From positions 49,716 through 113,715 of the forward strand of contig DHHC01000005.1 of the NCBI GenBank assembly GCA_002403095.1: a DNA stretch of 64,000 nucleotides, in the 5' to 3' direction. Below the pieces are notes generated by a model. That model did no database searches and had not been told where the DNA came from. It saw only the letters and a list, made by a program, of their open reading frames with translations. The translations under genes were made by a program, and so were the position numbers. This document shows, piece after piece, positions 50,574 through 58,704 of the stretch. The stretch is from Leptolinea sp. UBA4782 (GTDB lineage Bacteria > Chloroflexota > Anaerolineae > Anaerolineales > Anaerolineaceae). Position 1 is the stretch's first letter. Each line of letters opens with the position of its first letter.

Positions 50574-51318
50574 ATGGCTATCCGTATCCTTGATCGCGCT
50601 CCCATGTCTCCCTGGTTCCCCGCTGGCACATCGGTGGAACCTGCTTGATTGTGGAAACCGATCGGGGATTAGTGTTGGTCGATACCGGCCTTGGTTTGCA
50701 CGACTTCTCCAACTCAACGCGTATGGTTCGCTTTTTTCAACTGGATTTTGGCATCCACAAGGATCCCGGGAACAGCGCACTTCGTCAAATCACCCGGCTT
50801 GGCTATTCCCCCGATGATGTCAAGCACATTATCATGACACACCTGCACTTTGACCATGCCGGAGGCTTACCAGATTTCCCTCATGCGCAAGTGCATGTAC
50901 ACAGGCGGGAGTATGAAGCCATGCAAAAACCTCGCGGTTTGATCGAACTAGCGTATGACAGGGCAAACTTTGTGCATAACCCTCCTAGGTATTGTACGAA
51001 CTACCTGATGCAGAGTGGTTCGGTATTGAAGCCATTCGCCTGCCATTTGTGCCTGAGATGTATCTTGTACCTCTTTTTGGACATACCCGGGGGCACTGTG
51101 GAATTGCTATTCAAGACAGGGATAGCTGGTTATTCAATTGTGGTGATGCAGTACCAATCGGCGCACAATTTGACCTTACTCCCCCTTGGGTAAATCGTTT
51201 GATCCTTGGCGCGCATGTTTCATGCATCCAGGAATGGGCAGCTGCCCACCCTGAGGTGCGTTTACTTGCCGGCCACATGTGGAGATCATTCTTTGAAAAC
51301 GAGCAATTCGCAGCCTGA
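50574..51318 (+). pseudogene. MBL-fold hydrolase broken by two single-base deletions
   Basis: Three frames join into one metallo-beta-lactamase-fold protein. MAIRILDRAPMSPWFP runs from ATG 50574. A second frame gives RWHIGGTCLIVETDRGLVLV and the metal motif THLHFDHAGG. A third from about 50990 gives VLYELPDAEWFG, PLFGHTRGHCGIAI, FNCGDAVP and LLAGHMWRSFFENEQ. Each switch needs one missing base, at a C run (near 50625) and a G run (near 50985). All metal ligands are present in the joined sequence. It may be a young pseudogene or an assembly artefact. Confidence 0.78.
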
Positions 51319-51469
51319 CAAAGCACTCTGAAGCCCCGGAGTTTGTGGCAGGCATCAGTTCGCGGGTGTGTTGGAAATTCACCCGATTAACTTCTTAACG
51401 ATTCGGCGTTAAGCGAATTTTTTGATTATGAATGCGGATTCAATGCCTGGATTGCTAAATTTTTCCATA

Positions 51470-51497
51470 TTGAAAATGGGTTGTGAGTCACTATAAT
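51470..51497 (+). promoter_or_regulatory. Promoter inside repeat copy A
   Basis: TTGAAA (51470-51475), 16-bp spacer, TATAAT (51492-51497). The same promoter is at 55488-55515 in copy B. The leader to the downstream ATG would be about 250 bases. Confidence 0.65.
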
Positions 51498-51536
51498 AAG
51501 AATCGTGAGGTGAATTTAAGGATCAAAAAGAAGGTA

Positions 51537-51635
51537 ATGGTGCAAAACCACCTCACTTTTTTTGATATTGCTTCCAAAGCGGGACCTGCAGAAAATTCAG
51601 GAGGGGATGAACCACAAGATTTGATTCTTGCCTGA
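51537..51635 (+). CDS. 32-codon small open frame inside repeat copy A
   Basis: ATG with AAGAAGG just upstream, 32 residues (MVQNHLTFFDIASK...QDLILA), ending TGA. The same frame is open in copy B at 55555-55653 with four amino-acid changes and one silent change. That ratio does not indicate protein-level selection, so it may be a leader peptide of little constraint or chance. Too short to assign. Confidence 0.35.
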   Translation: MVQNHLTFFDIASKAGPAENSGGDEPQDLILA

Positions 51636-51756
51636 CAAAATAGGCTTATTTTTAGCGCAGATATACCCATTCTTAAAAGATGTTGAACTGTATTGATTCA
51701 GCATATCAATTTTTTGATCGTTAATAATTAAGTTAATGCTCCGAAAGAAGGGAAAA

Positions 51757-52416
51757 ATGAGCAAGCAAAAGTTGTCATTTTCATATGCGCTGATACTTCT
51801 GGTAATAATTGCCCTGTTGCTTGGGGCATGCAGTCAAATTCCGGCTGCCAATCCTCCCGCAGAACCTTCACGAACTTCAATTTCATCTACTGCAACACCA
51901 GTTCCAGCGGCTCCTACTATGACCTCTATCCCGCCCACGGAAGCACCAACGACCATCCCGCCAACACCAAGATCAACTACCATACCAGGTACAAAACTAA
52001 CTGTTACCACAGAGGAATTGAAAGTTGAACTTGAGGTGCATCCCTGCAATATGAAAAGTATCGGTTATGGGAACTTTACCACTGACGGCATATTTGATGG
52101 TGATGTGAGAGCCATGATGGACCTTACAGAGAAAATCATTGATCCTGCGCGGCCTTTTATCACACCAAGATCAGGTGATGACATCATGTGCTGGATGAAA
52201 GGGGAAGTCCTCGAAGGCACTGTTTCGGTTGCGGATGTAAATGGTTGGATGGAGAAAGGCACAGTATTTTTGCTTGACCAGGTTGGTAAGAAGAGTGACC
52301 TGGTATATGCTGGGGTAAATCCAGAGGAACAAATATTCATATTGCTTTTTAGTACAAAATACAGTTTTATGCCGGCTCAGATCCAGATGTTAAATGCGCT
52401 GGTTGATTTACCATAG
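51757..52416 (+). CDS. Lipoprotein with Thr/Pro-rich linker
   Basis: 219 residues. Signal KQKLSFSYALILLVIIALLL with lipobox LLGAC (Cys25), a Ser/Thr/Pro-rich linker (about 30-80), then a globular domain (LTVTTEELKVELEVHPCNMK, CWMKGEVLEGTVSVADVNGW) not recognised. It would be anchored outside the cytoplasmic membrane. ATG 51757 has GAAGGGAAAA upstream. Its promoter, leader and first three codons belong to repeat copy A. Confidence 0.8.
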   Translation: MSKQKLSFSYALILLVIIALLLGACSQIPAANPPAEPSRTSISSTATPVPAAPTMTSIPPTEAPTTIPPTPRSTTIPGTKLTVTTEELKVELEVHPCNMKSIGYGNFTTDGIFDGDVRAMMDLTEKIIDPARPFITPRSGDDIMCWMKGEVLEGTVSVADVNGWMEKGTVFLLDQVGKKSDLVYAGVNPEEQIFILLFSTKYSFMPAQIQMLNALVDLP

Positions 52417-52543
52417 CTGCCCCAGTAGCTTGTTACAGATACGGAATATAGAAGTGTTCACATAATAATTAGCACCCGACTGGCTCAACACCTAAGGCAA
52501 ACTATACGATAATCGTGGTTTCGAGTTTTTTTAAGCTCCAGTT

Positions 52544-52573
52544 CACGGGGTGCGTTGCCAACGCACCCTACAC
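52544..52573. repeat. GTAGGGTGCGTT palindromic repeat, copy 7
   Basis: CACGGGGTGCGTTgccAACGCACCCTACACT. The inner arms are perfect. The rest of the 288-bp space 52417-52704 shows nothing else. Confidence 0.8.
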
Positions 52574-52704
52574 TCTCCCGCGGGTTCTTGCAGCGCAATA
52601 TGGGTCAGCTGAATTCATATCCGACCTGTAACGGGTAAACCTGATACTTGGTTCTTATTTAAAATACGAATATATACCAGTTACTTACGGAAATAGGAGA
52701 TATT

Positions 52705-53709
52705 ATGGGACTCTTTAAACCTAATACGAAAAAAATGATGGAACAGAGAGATATACCAGGGTTGATAAATGCTTTGTTAGATAGACGTGAGGATGTGGTG
52801 GAAGCTGCATTGAATGCCATTACCAGGCTGGTTAATGAAACAGATCTTAGTGACCAGATTTTGGACGCAATTCGTGCTCAATTAAACAACACGAATAGCG
52901 ATATTCGCGGGCAGATGGCTTTCCGATTACGCGACGTCACTAAAAAAACGAATAACTCGTATTTTCTTGAAAATATACAATCTGCCCTGGTTAAATCGCT
53001 GGATGACCCGGATTTTCATGTATGTGCATATGCGGCACGGTCGTTAGTGCAGTTCGGCAGATCATCATATGAAGCACTTAACCTCGGCCTCTTAAAAGCA
53101 GCAGCAGCTGTTCAATTACACCCATTCACTCCCTTGACATATGATAGCGACCCGCGCATTAAGTTTGTCAAGGCATTGGGAGATCTTGGAGTTGATGAAG
53201 CTGTCCCCTCTTTGTTAGTTACTATCAAGTTTCAGGATGATCTTCCTAGTGTAACTTTTGCATACGGATATGGAAAAGGGCTATATATGGATGCCGTTAC
53301 AGACGCGATTGGGAAAATTGGGACAACTGCAGTTGAAAAGCTTGTTTATTACTTCAAAAATCCAAGCTCAGATTCTGAACGTCAATGTTCTGCCATTGCA
53401 TTGAGGAAGATTGGGGATCAAAAAGCTTTAGAAGCCCTTATGGGTGCATTAACGAATGAAAACGAAACAACACGCATGTATGCTGCTGAGCAATTAGGTA
53501 AGCTTGGGAATCGGTGTGCCGTCGAACCACTAATTTTAGCATTGCAGGATAAAGATTGGTTGGTTCGCTGCAATGCTGCCAGGGCACTCGGTGACCTTTG
53601 TGATGTGAAAGCAATTGGACCTCTCCAGGCTGCACTCCAAGATCCTGATGAAATTGTGAGGAAAAACTCTGGTGACGCCTTGTCTAAATTAACGGCATCT
53701 CAACATTAG
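52705..53709 (+). CDS. HEAT-repeat protein
   Basis: 334 residues built of helical repeats of the PBS-lyase HEAT type. Clear units include IPGLINALLDRREDVVEAAL, AIALRKIGDQKALEALMGAL, YAAEQLGKLGNRCAVEPLIL and NAARALGDLCDVKAIGPLQA. These are spaced about 31 residues apart in the C-terminal third; the N-terminal units are less regular. Such proteins are protein-binding scaffolds. No signal peptide. RBS AGGAGATATT precedes the ATG. A second, more divergent HEAT-like gene follows. Confidence 0.85.
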   Translation: MGLFKPNTKKMMEQRDIPGLINALLDRREDVVEAALNAITRLVNETDLSDQILDAIRAQLNNTNSDIRGQMAFRLRDVTKKTNNSYFLENIQSALVKSLDDPDFHVCAYAARSLVQFGRSSYEALNLGLLKAAAAVQLHPFTPLTYDSDPRIKFVKALGDLGVDEAVPSLLVTIKFQDDLPSVTFAYGYGKGLYMDAVTDAIGKIGTTAVEKLVYYFKNPSSDSERQCSAIALRKIGDQKALEALMGALTNENETTRMYAAEQLGKLGNRCAVEPLILALQDKDWLVRCNAARALGDLCDVKAIGPLQAALQDPDEIVRKNSGDALSKLTASQH

Positions 53710-53715
53710 GAGTCC

Positions 53716-53744
53716 GTAGGTGCGTTGGAAACGCACCATGCACT
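53716..53744. repeat. GTAGGGTGCGTT palindromic repeat, copy 8
   Basis: GTAGGTGCGTTggaAACGCACCATGCACT. It begins seven bases after the HEAT gene's stop codon. Confidence 0.8.
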
Positions 53745-53885
53745 CTGTATAATTAAAAATTAGGTGACTTTGCTGTATTACAAGAAACCTCTTGATCAGA
53801 AGGAAAAATGTTGGATTGATCGACTGAAAATCCAAACCCATGGAAATTTTCTTTGCCCTATTTTCATAAATATAAGGAGTGGAAA

Positions 53886-54926
53886 ATGAATATCTTTAAA
53901 CCACCCGATATCCAAAAAGCCATTGATGAAAAAAATTCAAAACAGATAATTAAGGCATTCCGCTGGTTTCCAAAGGTACATACACAAGCCATCGAAGCCC
54001 TGGGGGTAATTGCAGATGTAGATTGTATTGTACAACTGGAAACCATCGTTAATTATTCATCAAGTGTCGAAGATAACCGAACCGCGATCAAAGCGTTGAG
54101 CAGGATTGACGGACCCGAAACGGGAAATATTCTGGTGCGTTTTGCTTACAACTCCTTAAAGGATGATGAAAGCCGGATAATTGCATTAAATTCAATCAGG
54201 CCGGAACACAAACCGACCGAACTGGATACCTTGATCAAATGCGGATCCGAGTTTAATCCGGACTTGAGAACGGCGGCCATCAAAGCTCTCTTGAGAATCG
54301 ATAGTGAACAGGCTGAAGAAGAATTTTTTAATTTATTACATAACTACAATAAAATGAACAGCCTGGCGCGAGAAAGACTCGCGGAACTGCTGGTGGAATG
54401 CAGCAGCGAGTGGTTTGGTGAACAATCTGTTCTGAGGCCTTCCATCATCACGCGCTTAATAAAAGAATACGCCGTTAAGGCTTGCCGCGAGAGTAAAAAA
54501 TGGGGGGCTTTTAAAGTACTCACAGGAGTTGCCCATCTGGCAGCATTGGAACCGCTTTATGAAGTTCTTGCAGATGAGTGGCAGCTGAAAGTCCTTGAAG
54601 GAGGCAAAATCTTCAATGATGAAGACCATGAAATAATTGATCGGAAGAGAGAATTGATCCCGATCTTGGTACAAGTCTTGAAAGCCAACCTCCAACAAGT
54701 AACCGATTTTGATCTGAGGAAGATAGCGGACTTCCAGTTGTTGGTGCCGGTAATTGAAGTTAGGTCGATTACCCATGATGCTGAACTTGACATAGGTTTT
54801 GACAATGAAATGGAAGTTACCAATACGATTTACACTTTGAAAGGCACTAGCCTGGAACCCTTGCCTGAGATCAATGAATTAGCCAAATTAGAGATTGACC
54901 GTCGAAAAAAAGCGGGAAGTGAATGA
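53886..54926 (+). CDS. HEAT-like helical-repeat protein
   Basis: 346 residues. The N-terminal two thirds show degenerate HEAT units (AIEALGVIADVDCIVQLETI; AIKALSRIDGPETGNILVRF; IIALNSIRPEHKPTELDTLI; AAIKALLRIDSEQAEEEFFN). The C-terminal third (from KRELIPILVQVLKANLQQV) is different and ends in a basic tail. The opening FKPPDIQKAIDEKN parallels the FKPNTKKMMEQRD start of the upstream HEAT gene, so the two may be distant duplicates. ATG 53886 has AAGGAG upstream. Confidence 0.72.
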   Translation: MNIFKPPDIQKAIDEKNSKQIIKAFRWFPKVHTQAIEALGVIADVDCIVQLETIVNYSSSVEDNRTAIKALSRIDGPETGNILVRFAYNSLKDDESRIIALNSIRPEHKPTELDTLIKCGSEFNPDLRTAAIKALLRIDSEQAEEEFFNLLHNYNKMNSLARERLAELLVECSSEWFGEQSVLRPSIITRLIKEYAVKACRESKKWGAFKVLTGVAHLAALEPLYEVLADEWQLKVLEGGKIFNDEDHEIIDRKRELIPILVQVLKANLQQVTDFDLRKIADFQLLVPVIEVRSITHDAELDIGFDNEMEVTNTIYTLKGTSLEPLPEINELAKLEIDRRKKAGSE

Positions 54927-55064
54927 AGCAAATTGTTTTGTGATTACCAGTGCTTCCACCATGCATTAGCCTGCGTATTGCCAAGATTGTCCACCTACTA
55001 CCGAATTGCTCCACACACCATTGAAACAGTTTCGATCGGGAAACAACCTTAAGAGAATTCACTT

Positions 55065-55415
55065 ATGCAACCACACCGTATTTTCAAAATGAAATTCGGA
55101 GATTTGTACCCGCTCTATATCCAGAAAACGGAACGGAAAAACCGAACAAAGGATGAGGTTGACAAGGTCATCTGCTGGTTGACCGGGTACGGCCCCGCGG
55201 AACTGGAACAACAAATTGAGCTGGGCAATGACCTGGAGACTTTCTTTGCCCAGGCGCCAGCCCTCAACCCGAATTGCTCATTGATCACCGGTGTTGTGTG
55301 CGGGGTGCGGGTTGAGGAAATCGAAGATCCGCTGATGCAACAGATCCGCTACCTGGATAAGCTGGTCGATGAGCTTGCCAGGGGGAAAGCCATCGAGAAG
55401 ATTTTACGGCATTGA
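55065..55415 (+). CDS. DUF2200 family protein
   Basis: 116 residues, usual family length. The signature opening [20 protein letters not shown] and [20 protein letters not shown], with the middle [22 protein letters not shown] and the end [16 protein letters not shown], identify DUF2200. The function of the family is unknown. A terminator follows at 55452. Confidence 0.9.
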   Translation: MQPHRIFKMKFGDLYPLYIQKTERKNRTKDEVDKVICWLTGYGPAELEQQIELGNDLETFFAQAPALNPNCSLITGVVCGVRVEEIEDPLMQQIRYLDKLVDELARGKAIEKILRH

Positions 55416-55451
55416 TTTTGCGGTATTCATTGAAAAACGGAATTCGAAGAC

Positions 55452-55482
55452 GCCTTCCAGAGACGGAAGGCTCTTTATTTTT
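55452..55482 (+). terminator. Terminator of the DUF2200 gene
   Basis: GCCTTCC-agagac-GGAAGGC followed by TCTTTATTTTT. Repeat copy B begins within the T-rich tail. Confidence 0.8.
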
Positions 55483-55783
55483 CCATATTGAAAATGGGTT
55501 GTGAGTCACTATAATAAGAATCGTGAGGTGAATTTAAGGATCAAAAAGAAGGTAATGGTGCAAACCCATCTCACTTATTTTGATATTGCTTCCAAAGCGG
55601 GATCTACAGAAAATTCAGGAGGGGATGAACCACAAGATTTGATTCTTGCCTGACAAAATAGGCTTATTTTTAGCGCAGATATACCCATTCTTAAAAGAAG
55701 TTGAACTGTATTGATTCAGCATATCAATATTTTGATCCTTAATAATTGGGTTAACGGTCCGAAAGAAGGGAAAAATGAGCAAG
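55477..55783 (+). repeat. 307-bp promoter-leader repeat, copy B
   Basis: Copy of 51459-51765, offset by 4018 bp throughout with no gaps. It includes the TTGAAA/TATAAT promoter (55488-55515), the small frame at 55555-55653, a GAAGGGAAAA ribosome site, and the ATG plus two codons of the following gene. Confidence 0.93.
55555..55653 (+). CDS. 32-codon small open frame inside repeat copy B
   Basis: Counterpart of 51537-51635: same length and same upstream AAGAAGG. Residues differ at four places (N4T, F8Y, P15S, A16T). Confidence 0.33.
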   Translation: MVQTHLTYFDIASKAGSTENSGGDEPQDLILA

Positions 55784-56164
55784 ATCACCGGAAGTATTAA
55801 AAACAATTGTAAGGATCATGTGATGCTGCTGATTGCGGCTGGAAATTATATCGGGGGTATGGACTCAGTAAAATTCATGCAGCTAATGAGAATGACTGGT
55901 GAAACTTTCTACAAACCATTGGAACCTGGAGAAATATATCCCATAGAATCATCTCCATATGAAAGTACCCCTTTTGTCTGTGCAAGTGTCTATCGAGAAG
56001 GACACTGGCCGAAGTATGTAACCTTTAAGTATAAGCTGAAGGGTGAGGGCATCACATGGGAAGTGCAAGAAAATGGGGATGATGCGATCTTAAAAAAAGT
56101 CGGTGGTGAAAAAAGTTGGTTGAAAAGAATCTTCGGCAACCGGGACAGTGGACCAGGTGGCTGA
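55775..56164 (+). CDS. Hypothetical protein expressed from repeat copy B
   Basis: 129 residues of unknown family, with ITGSIKNNCKDHVMLLIAAG near the start, and VYREGHWPKYVTFKYKLKGE and WEVQENGDDAIL later. It is basic at the end (KSWLKRIFGNR). No signal peptide. The first three codons lie in the repeat. The last seven codons overlap, in another frame, the remnant of a luciferase-like monooxygenase, so the original 3' end has probably been replaced. Confidence 0.6.
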   Translation: MSKITGSIKNNCKDHVMLLIAAGNYIGGMDSVKFMQLMRMTGETFYKPLEPGEIYPIESSPYESTPFVCASVYREGHWPKYVTFKYKLKGEGITWEVQENGDDAILKKVGGEKSWLKRIFGNRDSGPGG

Positions 56165-56279
56165 ATTAATACAGCGATGGATGGATGCCGGCGCAGACTC
56201 GGTTGTACTCCTGCCGCTGAACGGAGATCCGGCTTACCTGGAGGAGTACATCCGCTACTTGATGCCGCTGCTGAGATAA
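56145..56279 (+). pseudogene. C-terminal remnant of a luciferase-like monooxygenase
   Basis: 44 codons reading TVDQVAELIQRWMDAGADSV then VLLPLNGDPAYLEEYIRYLM, ending TAA at 56277. This is the usual C-terminal end of bacterial-luciferase-like (LLM-class) flavin/F420 oxidoreductases, whose last helix follows GADxVVLxP. All upstream parts of that gene are missing; the preceding sequence belongs to an unrelated gene in a different frame. It is GC-rich compared with the AT-rich gene it abuts. Confidence 0.65.
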
Positions 56280-56499
56280 TATATGTGGGAAATGCTTGTT
56301 ACACGCCTGTGGTATGTAAGCTTAATTAAACTCAATGGCATAATCATCATCCGATAATAGTATCTCGAACCAGTAACATGCACCCTAAATAGGAAGCCTA
56401 ATCCCTAATAATTACCACGCTGCCAGCATGTAACTCCAGCCATTTATCGGTAGAAGCCATAAGTTAATCTGTTCACCTAAATTCAAAGGATGGTCTAAA
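56280..56499. other. Gene-free stretch
   Basis: 220 bp between the monooxygenase remnant and the split-barrel protein gene. With the remnant it makes a 335-bp space without an intact gene. No promoter, repeat or RNA recognised. Confidence 0.5.
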
Positions 56500-56958
56500 A
56501 TGCAATCTAAACACCCGCAGGCTCCCCCTTTTGACAATGAACTAGAAATTGCAGCTTTCCTGGCTAAACCTCAGCTGGCCAGGTTCTGCAGCCACAACCC
56601 GGATGGTACGATCCATGCCGCGCCGATCTATTACCTGTATGAGAATGGAGAGTTCCTCTTCGGCACGCAGGTGCTTTCTCGCAAGGTAAAGAATATCCAG
56701 CATGATCCGCAGGTGACCGTGCTCATTGATGCTTATGAACCAGTGCTGCAGGCTGTCCTGGCTTACGGCGAGGTTGTGCTGGATTTTGAAGATGTTGTTG
56801 AAAAACGGGTCCGCATCCTGGAGCGCTACTTCGAAACACCCGCCCAGGCGAGGGCTTTCGTCGAAATGCTGGCCAGGGCCTGGCAGACGGTCATCATCCG
56901 CCTGCGCCCGGTCCGCATGGTCACCTTCGATTACAGCAAGCCATTCTCGATTGATTAA
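56500..56958 (+). CDS. Pyridoxamine 5'-phosphate oxidase-like FMN-binding split-barrel protein
   Basis: 152 residues of the split-barrel flavin-binding fold. LAKPQLARFCSHNPDGTIHA with APIYYLYENGEFLFGT, then SRKVKNIQHDPQVTVLID (the FMN/F420 phosphate-binding region) and a C-terminal VRMVTFDYSKPF. It probably binds FMN or F420 and reduces a small molecule. Not true PdxH. GC-rich, so from here on the window returns to core-like sequence. RBS AAAGGATGG is 8 bases before the ATG. Confidence 0.85.
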   Translation: MQSKHPQAPPFDNELEIAAFLAKPQLARFCSHNPDGTIHAAPIYYLYENGEFLFGTQVLSRKVKNIQHDPQVTVLIDAYEPVLQAVLAYGEVVLDFEDVVEKRVRILERYFETPAQARAFVEMLARAWQTVIIRLRPVRMVTFDYSKPFSID

Positions 56959-57011
56959 TCTACTACAATGTTAATGGCTGGATGATTCCACCTGTTGATG
57001 GAGCAATGAAC

Positions 57012-57563
57012 ATGAAACGGTATCTGGTATTCGTTATCGCAATCCTGATCAGCTTATTCCTGGCCGGATGCAGTTTACCCCAAAAACCGCGCATCTTCGA
57101 AACTGACGCGTTCTCGTTCACCATCCCAAAAGGCTGGAAAACCATGGCTGAGATCTGGGGTAATGAGGCAGCAGCGGGGCAGGACCTTTACGGCCTGGGG
57201 GTGCAGCAACTGGCGATGATCCAGTATCCCCCTAAAAAAGGGAAAGGGAAAGCATTCTTTGCAATCGCATCCCGCCCGCTGGCTGATGGCGAAGTTCTCG
57301 AAGAGGCATTCAACAGCGCTTACCAGTCAGCCAGTCCCGCGATCGAGGATGCTGTAAAGCAGCCCTTTACCCAGGCAGGACTGACCGGTTTTGAGATCAC
57401 ATACCGGCGCCCGTGGGGTGAGCCGTGGTGGCAGTTCCGCGATATCTGGGTGGAAAAGGACGGGGCGGTCTATGTGCTTTCTTTCCATGCACCTCCCGGT
57501 TCGTTTGAGACATATATCAGCACTTTCGATGAGATCATCGAGGGTTTCAGGTTTACAGAGTGA
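57012..57563 (+). CDS. Lipoprotein, PsbP/DcrB-like fold possible
   Basis: 183 residues. Lipoprotein signal MKRYLVFVIAILISLFLAGC (Cys20), then a single domain. FETDAFSFTIPKGWKTMAEI opens it in the manner of PsbP/DcrB-like domains, which start 'FSFxxPxGW', and FDEIIEGFRFTE closes it. No catalytic motif. It is probably exposed outside the membrane. Start 57012 has GGAG at good distance; an ATG two codons earlier is possible. Confidence 0.77.
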   Translation: MKRYLVFVIAILISLFLAGCSLPQKPRIFETDAFSFTIPKGWKTMAEIWGNEAAAGQDLYGLGVQQLAMIQYPPKKGKGKAFFAIASRPLADGEVLEEAFNSAYQSASPAIEDAVKQPFTQAGLTGFEITYRRPWGEPWWQFRDIWVEKDGAVYVLSFHAPPGSFETYISTFDEIIEGFRFTE

Positions 57564-58083
57564 TTGCACCCGGGCATAACCGGTTAGTTCGATCTATGAA
57601 CTGGTAAAGACAGCAGAGATACTCGGAAAAACCCTGGGATAATGGAACCGCCATGAACCTTCAGCAAGACACTTGACGCATTAAACACCCGGCATGATGA
57701 GGACTATGCGGAACTTGAACCTGAACTTGTTCAGGCTCTTGCCATGGGGCGCCGGTTTCCATAGGCATTGCTTGCCAGGTAGGTGCAGTAATTCAAATTG
57801 TGGAACAAGCACAGCAGAATGAAAAAACCTGCCTGCATTTGCCAGCCCTAAGGTGGGCAGGTTTTAATGTAGAATCCTTGGGCAGGATGGTACCGGCTGC
57901 CTTGCAGACATTATTGCATCCCCGCGTTGATCCAGAATTAAGGGGGCATCTGCATTATTGCCAGATTGAAAACAGACCGGTCAACCTGCAAGCCGGTTTG
58001 GTGCTGCTAATAATCGGTGGAACTTTTCGGGTTATCCTGGCGTCTATTCCTTTGAAGACAACTCATCGTTTGCAGAGGATTTC
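57564..58083. other. Gene-free stretch with scraps
   Basis: 520 bp. Two short frames look protein-like but are isolated: SSIYELVKTAEILGKTLG (ends about 57641) and FSKTLDALNTRHDEDYAELE with an adjoining tail (ends about 57764). They may be one decayed gene broken by a frameshift; no family is claimed. A 95-codon frame at 57800-58087 is not convincing. A bidirectional hairpin is listed separately. Confidence 0.4.
57824..57865. terminator. Bidirectional terminator-like hairpin
   Basis: AAAACCTGCC (57824-57833) pairs with GGCAGGTTTT (57856-57865), giving A and T runs on both sides. Confidence 0.6.
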
Positions 58084-58704
58084 ATGAAGATACTAAAAAT
58101 AGTAGTAGTTTTGGCAGCAATTATGGTTGCCATGCTGACCGCTTGCTCGCCCAGACTTGCAGAAGAAGGTACAACTTCAGAGGTACCAGTCATTTCACCT
58201 GAGGTTTTACCCACCAATGAATTAACACAACAACCGGGTTATGAACCAGTGCCAGAGGAAAGCCTTAAGAATGGCACCTACGTCATTGATGGTCAGCCCG
58301 TCCATCTGGTGGATGGCACGGCAGAAACCGAAGCAGCGCCCGGGTCCGCGTCCATGCAGGTCACCAGGTATTTCGGGTATACCGTGAACATTGATCTCAA
58401 CGCAGATGGTCTGATGGATGCAGCTTTTCTCTTGCAACAGGAAACAGGCGGAAGCGGAGAATTCTATTATGTGGCAGCAGCCCTGCAAAATGAAGGCGGC
58501 ATCCTGGGAACGAATGCAATTTTTCTCGGGGATAGGATTTCACCTCAAAGCATAACTGCCGACCTGCATGACCCTGCTCACTTTATCGTAAATTATGTCG
58601 ATCGGAAACCTGCTGAACCAATGTCGGCTCAACCCAGCGTGGATGTCTCCAGAGTCTTCAAATTTGAAAATGGTTCACTGGTGGAGGTTCTTCCAGTTCC
58701 TTGA
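58084..58704 (+). CDS. Lipoprotein of unknown function
   Basis: 206 residues. Signal with lipobox LTAC (Cys21). A Pro/Glu-rich stretch leads to a domain containing GTYVIDGQPVHLVDGTAETE and TVNIDLNADGLMDAAFLLQQ. The latter has an EF-hand-like calcium loop (DLNADGLMDAA) of the type found in dockerins and in FG-GAP-like proteins. The end is KFENGSLVEVLPVP. No close family recognised. There is no clear ribosome site before the ATG. Confidence 0.75.
   Translation: MKILKIVVVLAAIMVAMLTACSPRLAEEGTTSEVPVISPEVLPTNELTQQPGYEPVPEESLKNGTYVIDGQPVHLVDGTAETEAAPGSASMQVTRYFGYTVNIDLNADGLMDAAFLLQQETGGSGEFYYVAAALQNEGGILGTNAIFLGDRISPQSITADLHDPAHFIVNYVDRKPAEPMSAQPSVDVSRVFKFENGSLVEVLPVP

Larger units (their letters stand above)
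51459..51765 (+). repeat. 307-bp promoter-leader repeat, copy A
   Basis: Matches 55477-55783 over 307 bp without gaps, with about 12 mismatches counted by eye (about 96% identity). It starts eleven bases before a promoter -35 and ends after the third codon (ATG AGC AAG) of the downstream gene. The genes beyond the repeat are unrelated in the two places. The first 85 bases, with the promoter, are identical. Confidence 0.93.

Noticed and set aside
38672..53744. CRISPR array from the recurring palindromes
   Set aside because: Copies are scattered singly over 15 kb with genes between them; no regular spacers and no cas genes.
57800..58087. 95-codon frame before the 58084 lipoprotein
   Set aside because: It spans a terminator hairpin and has no family-like sequence.
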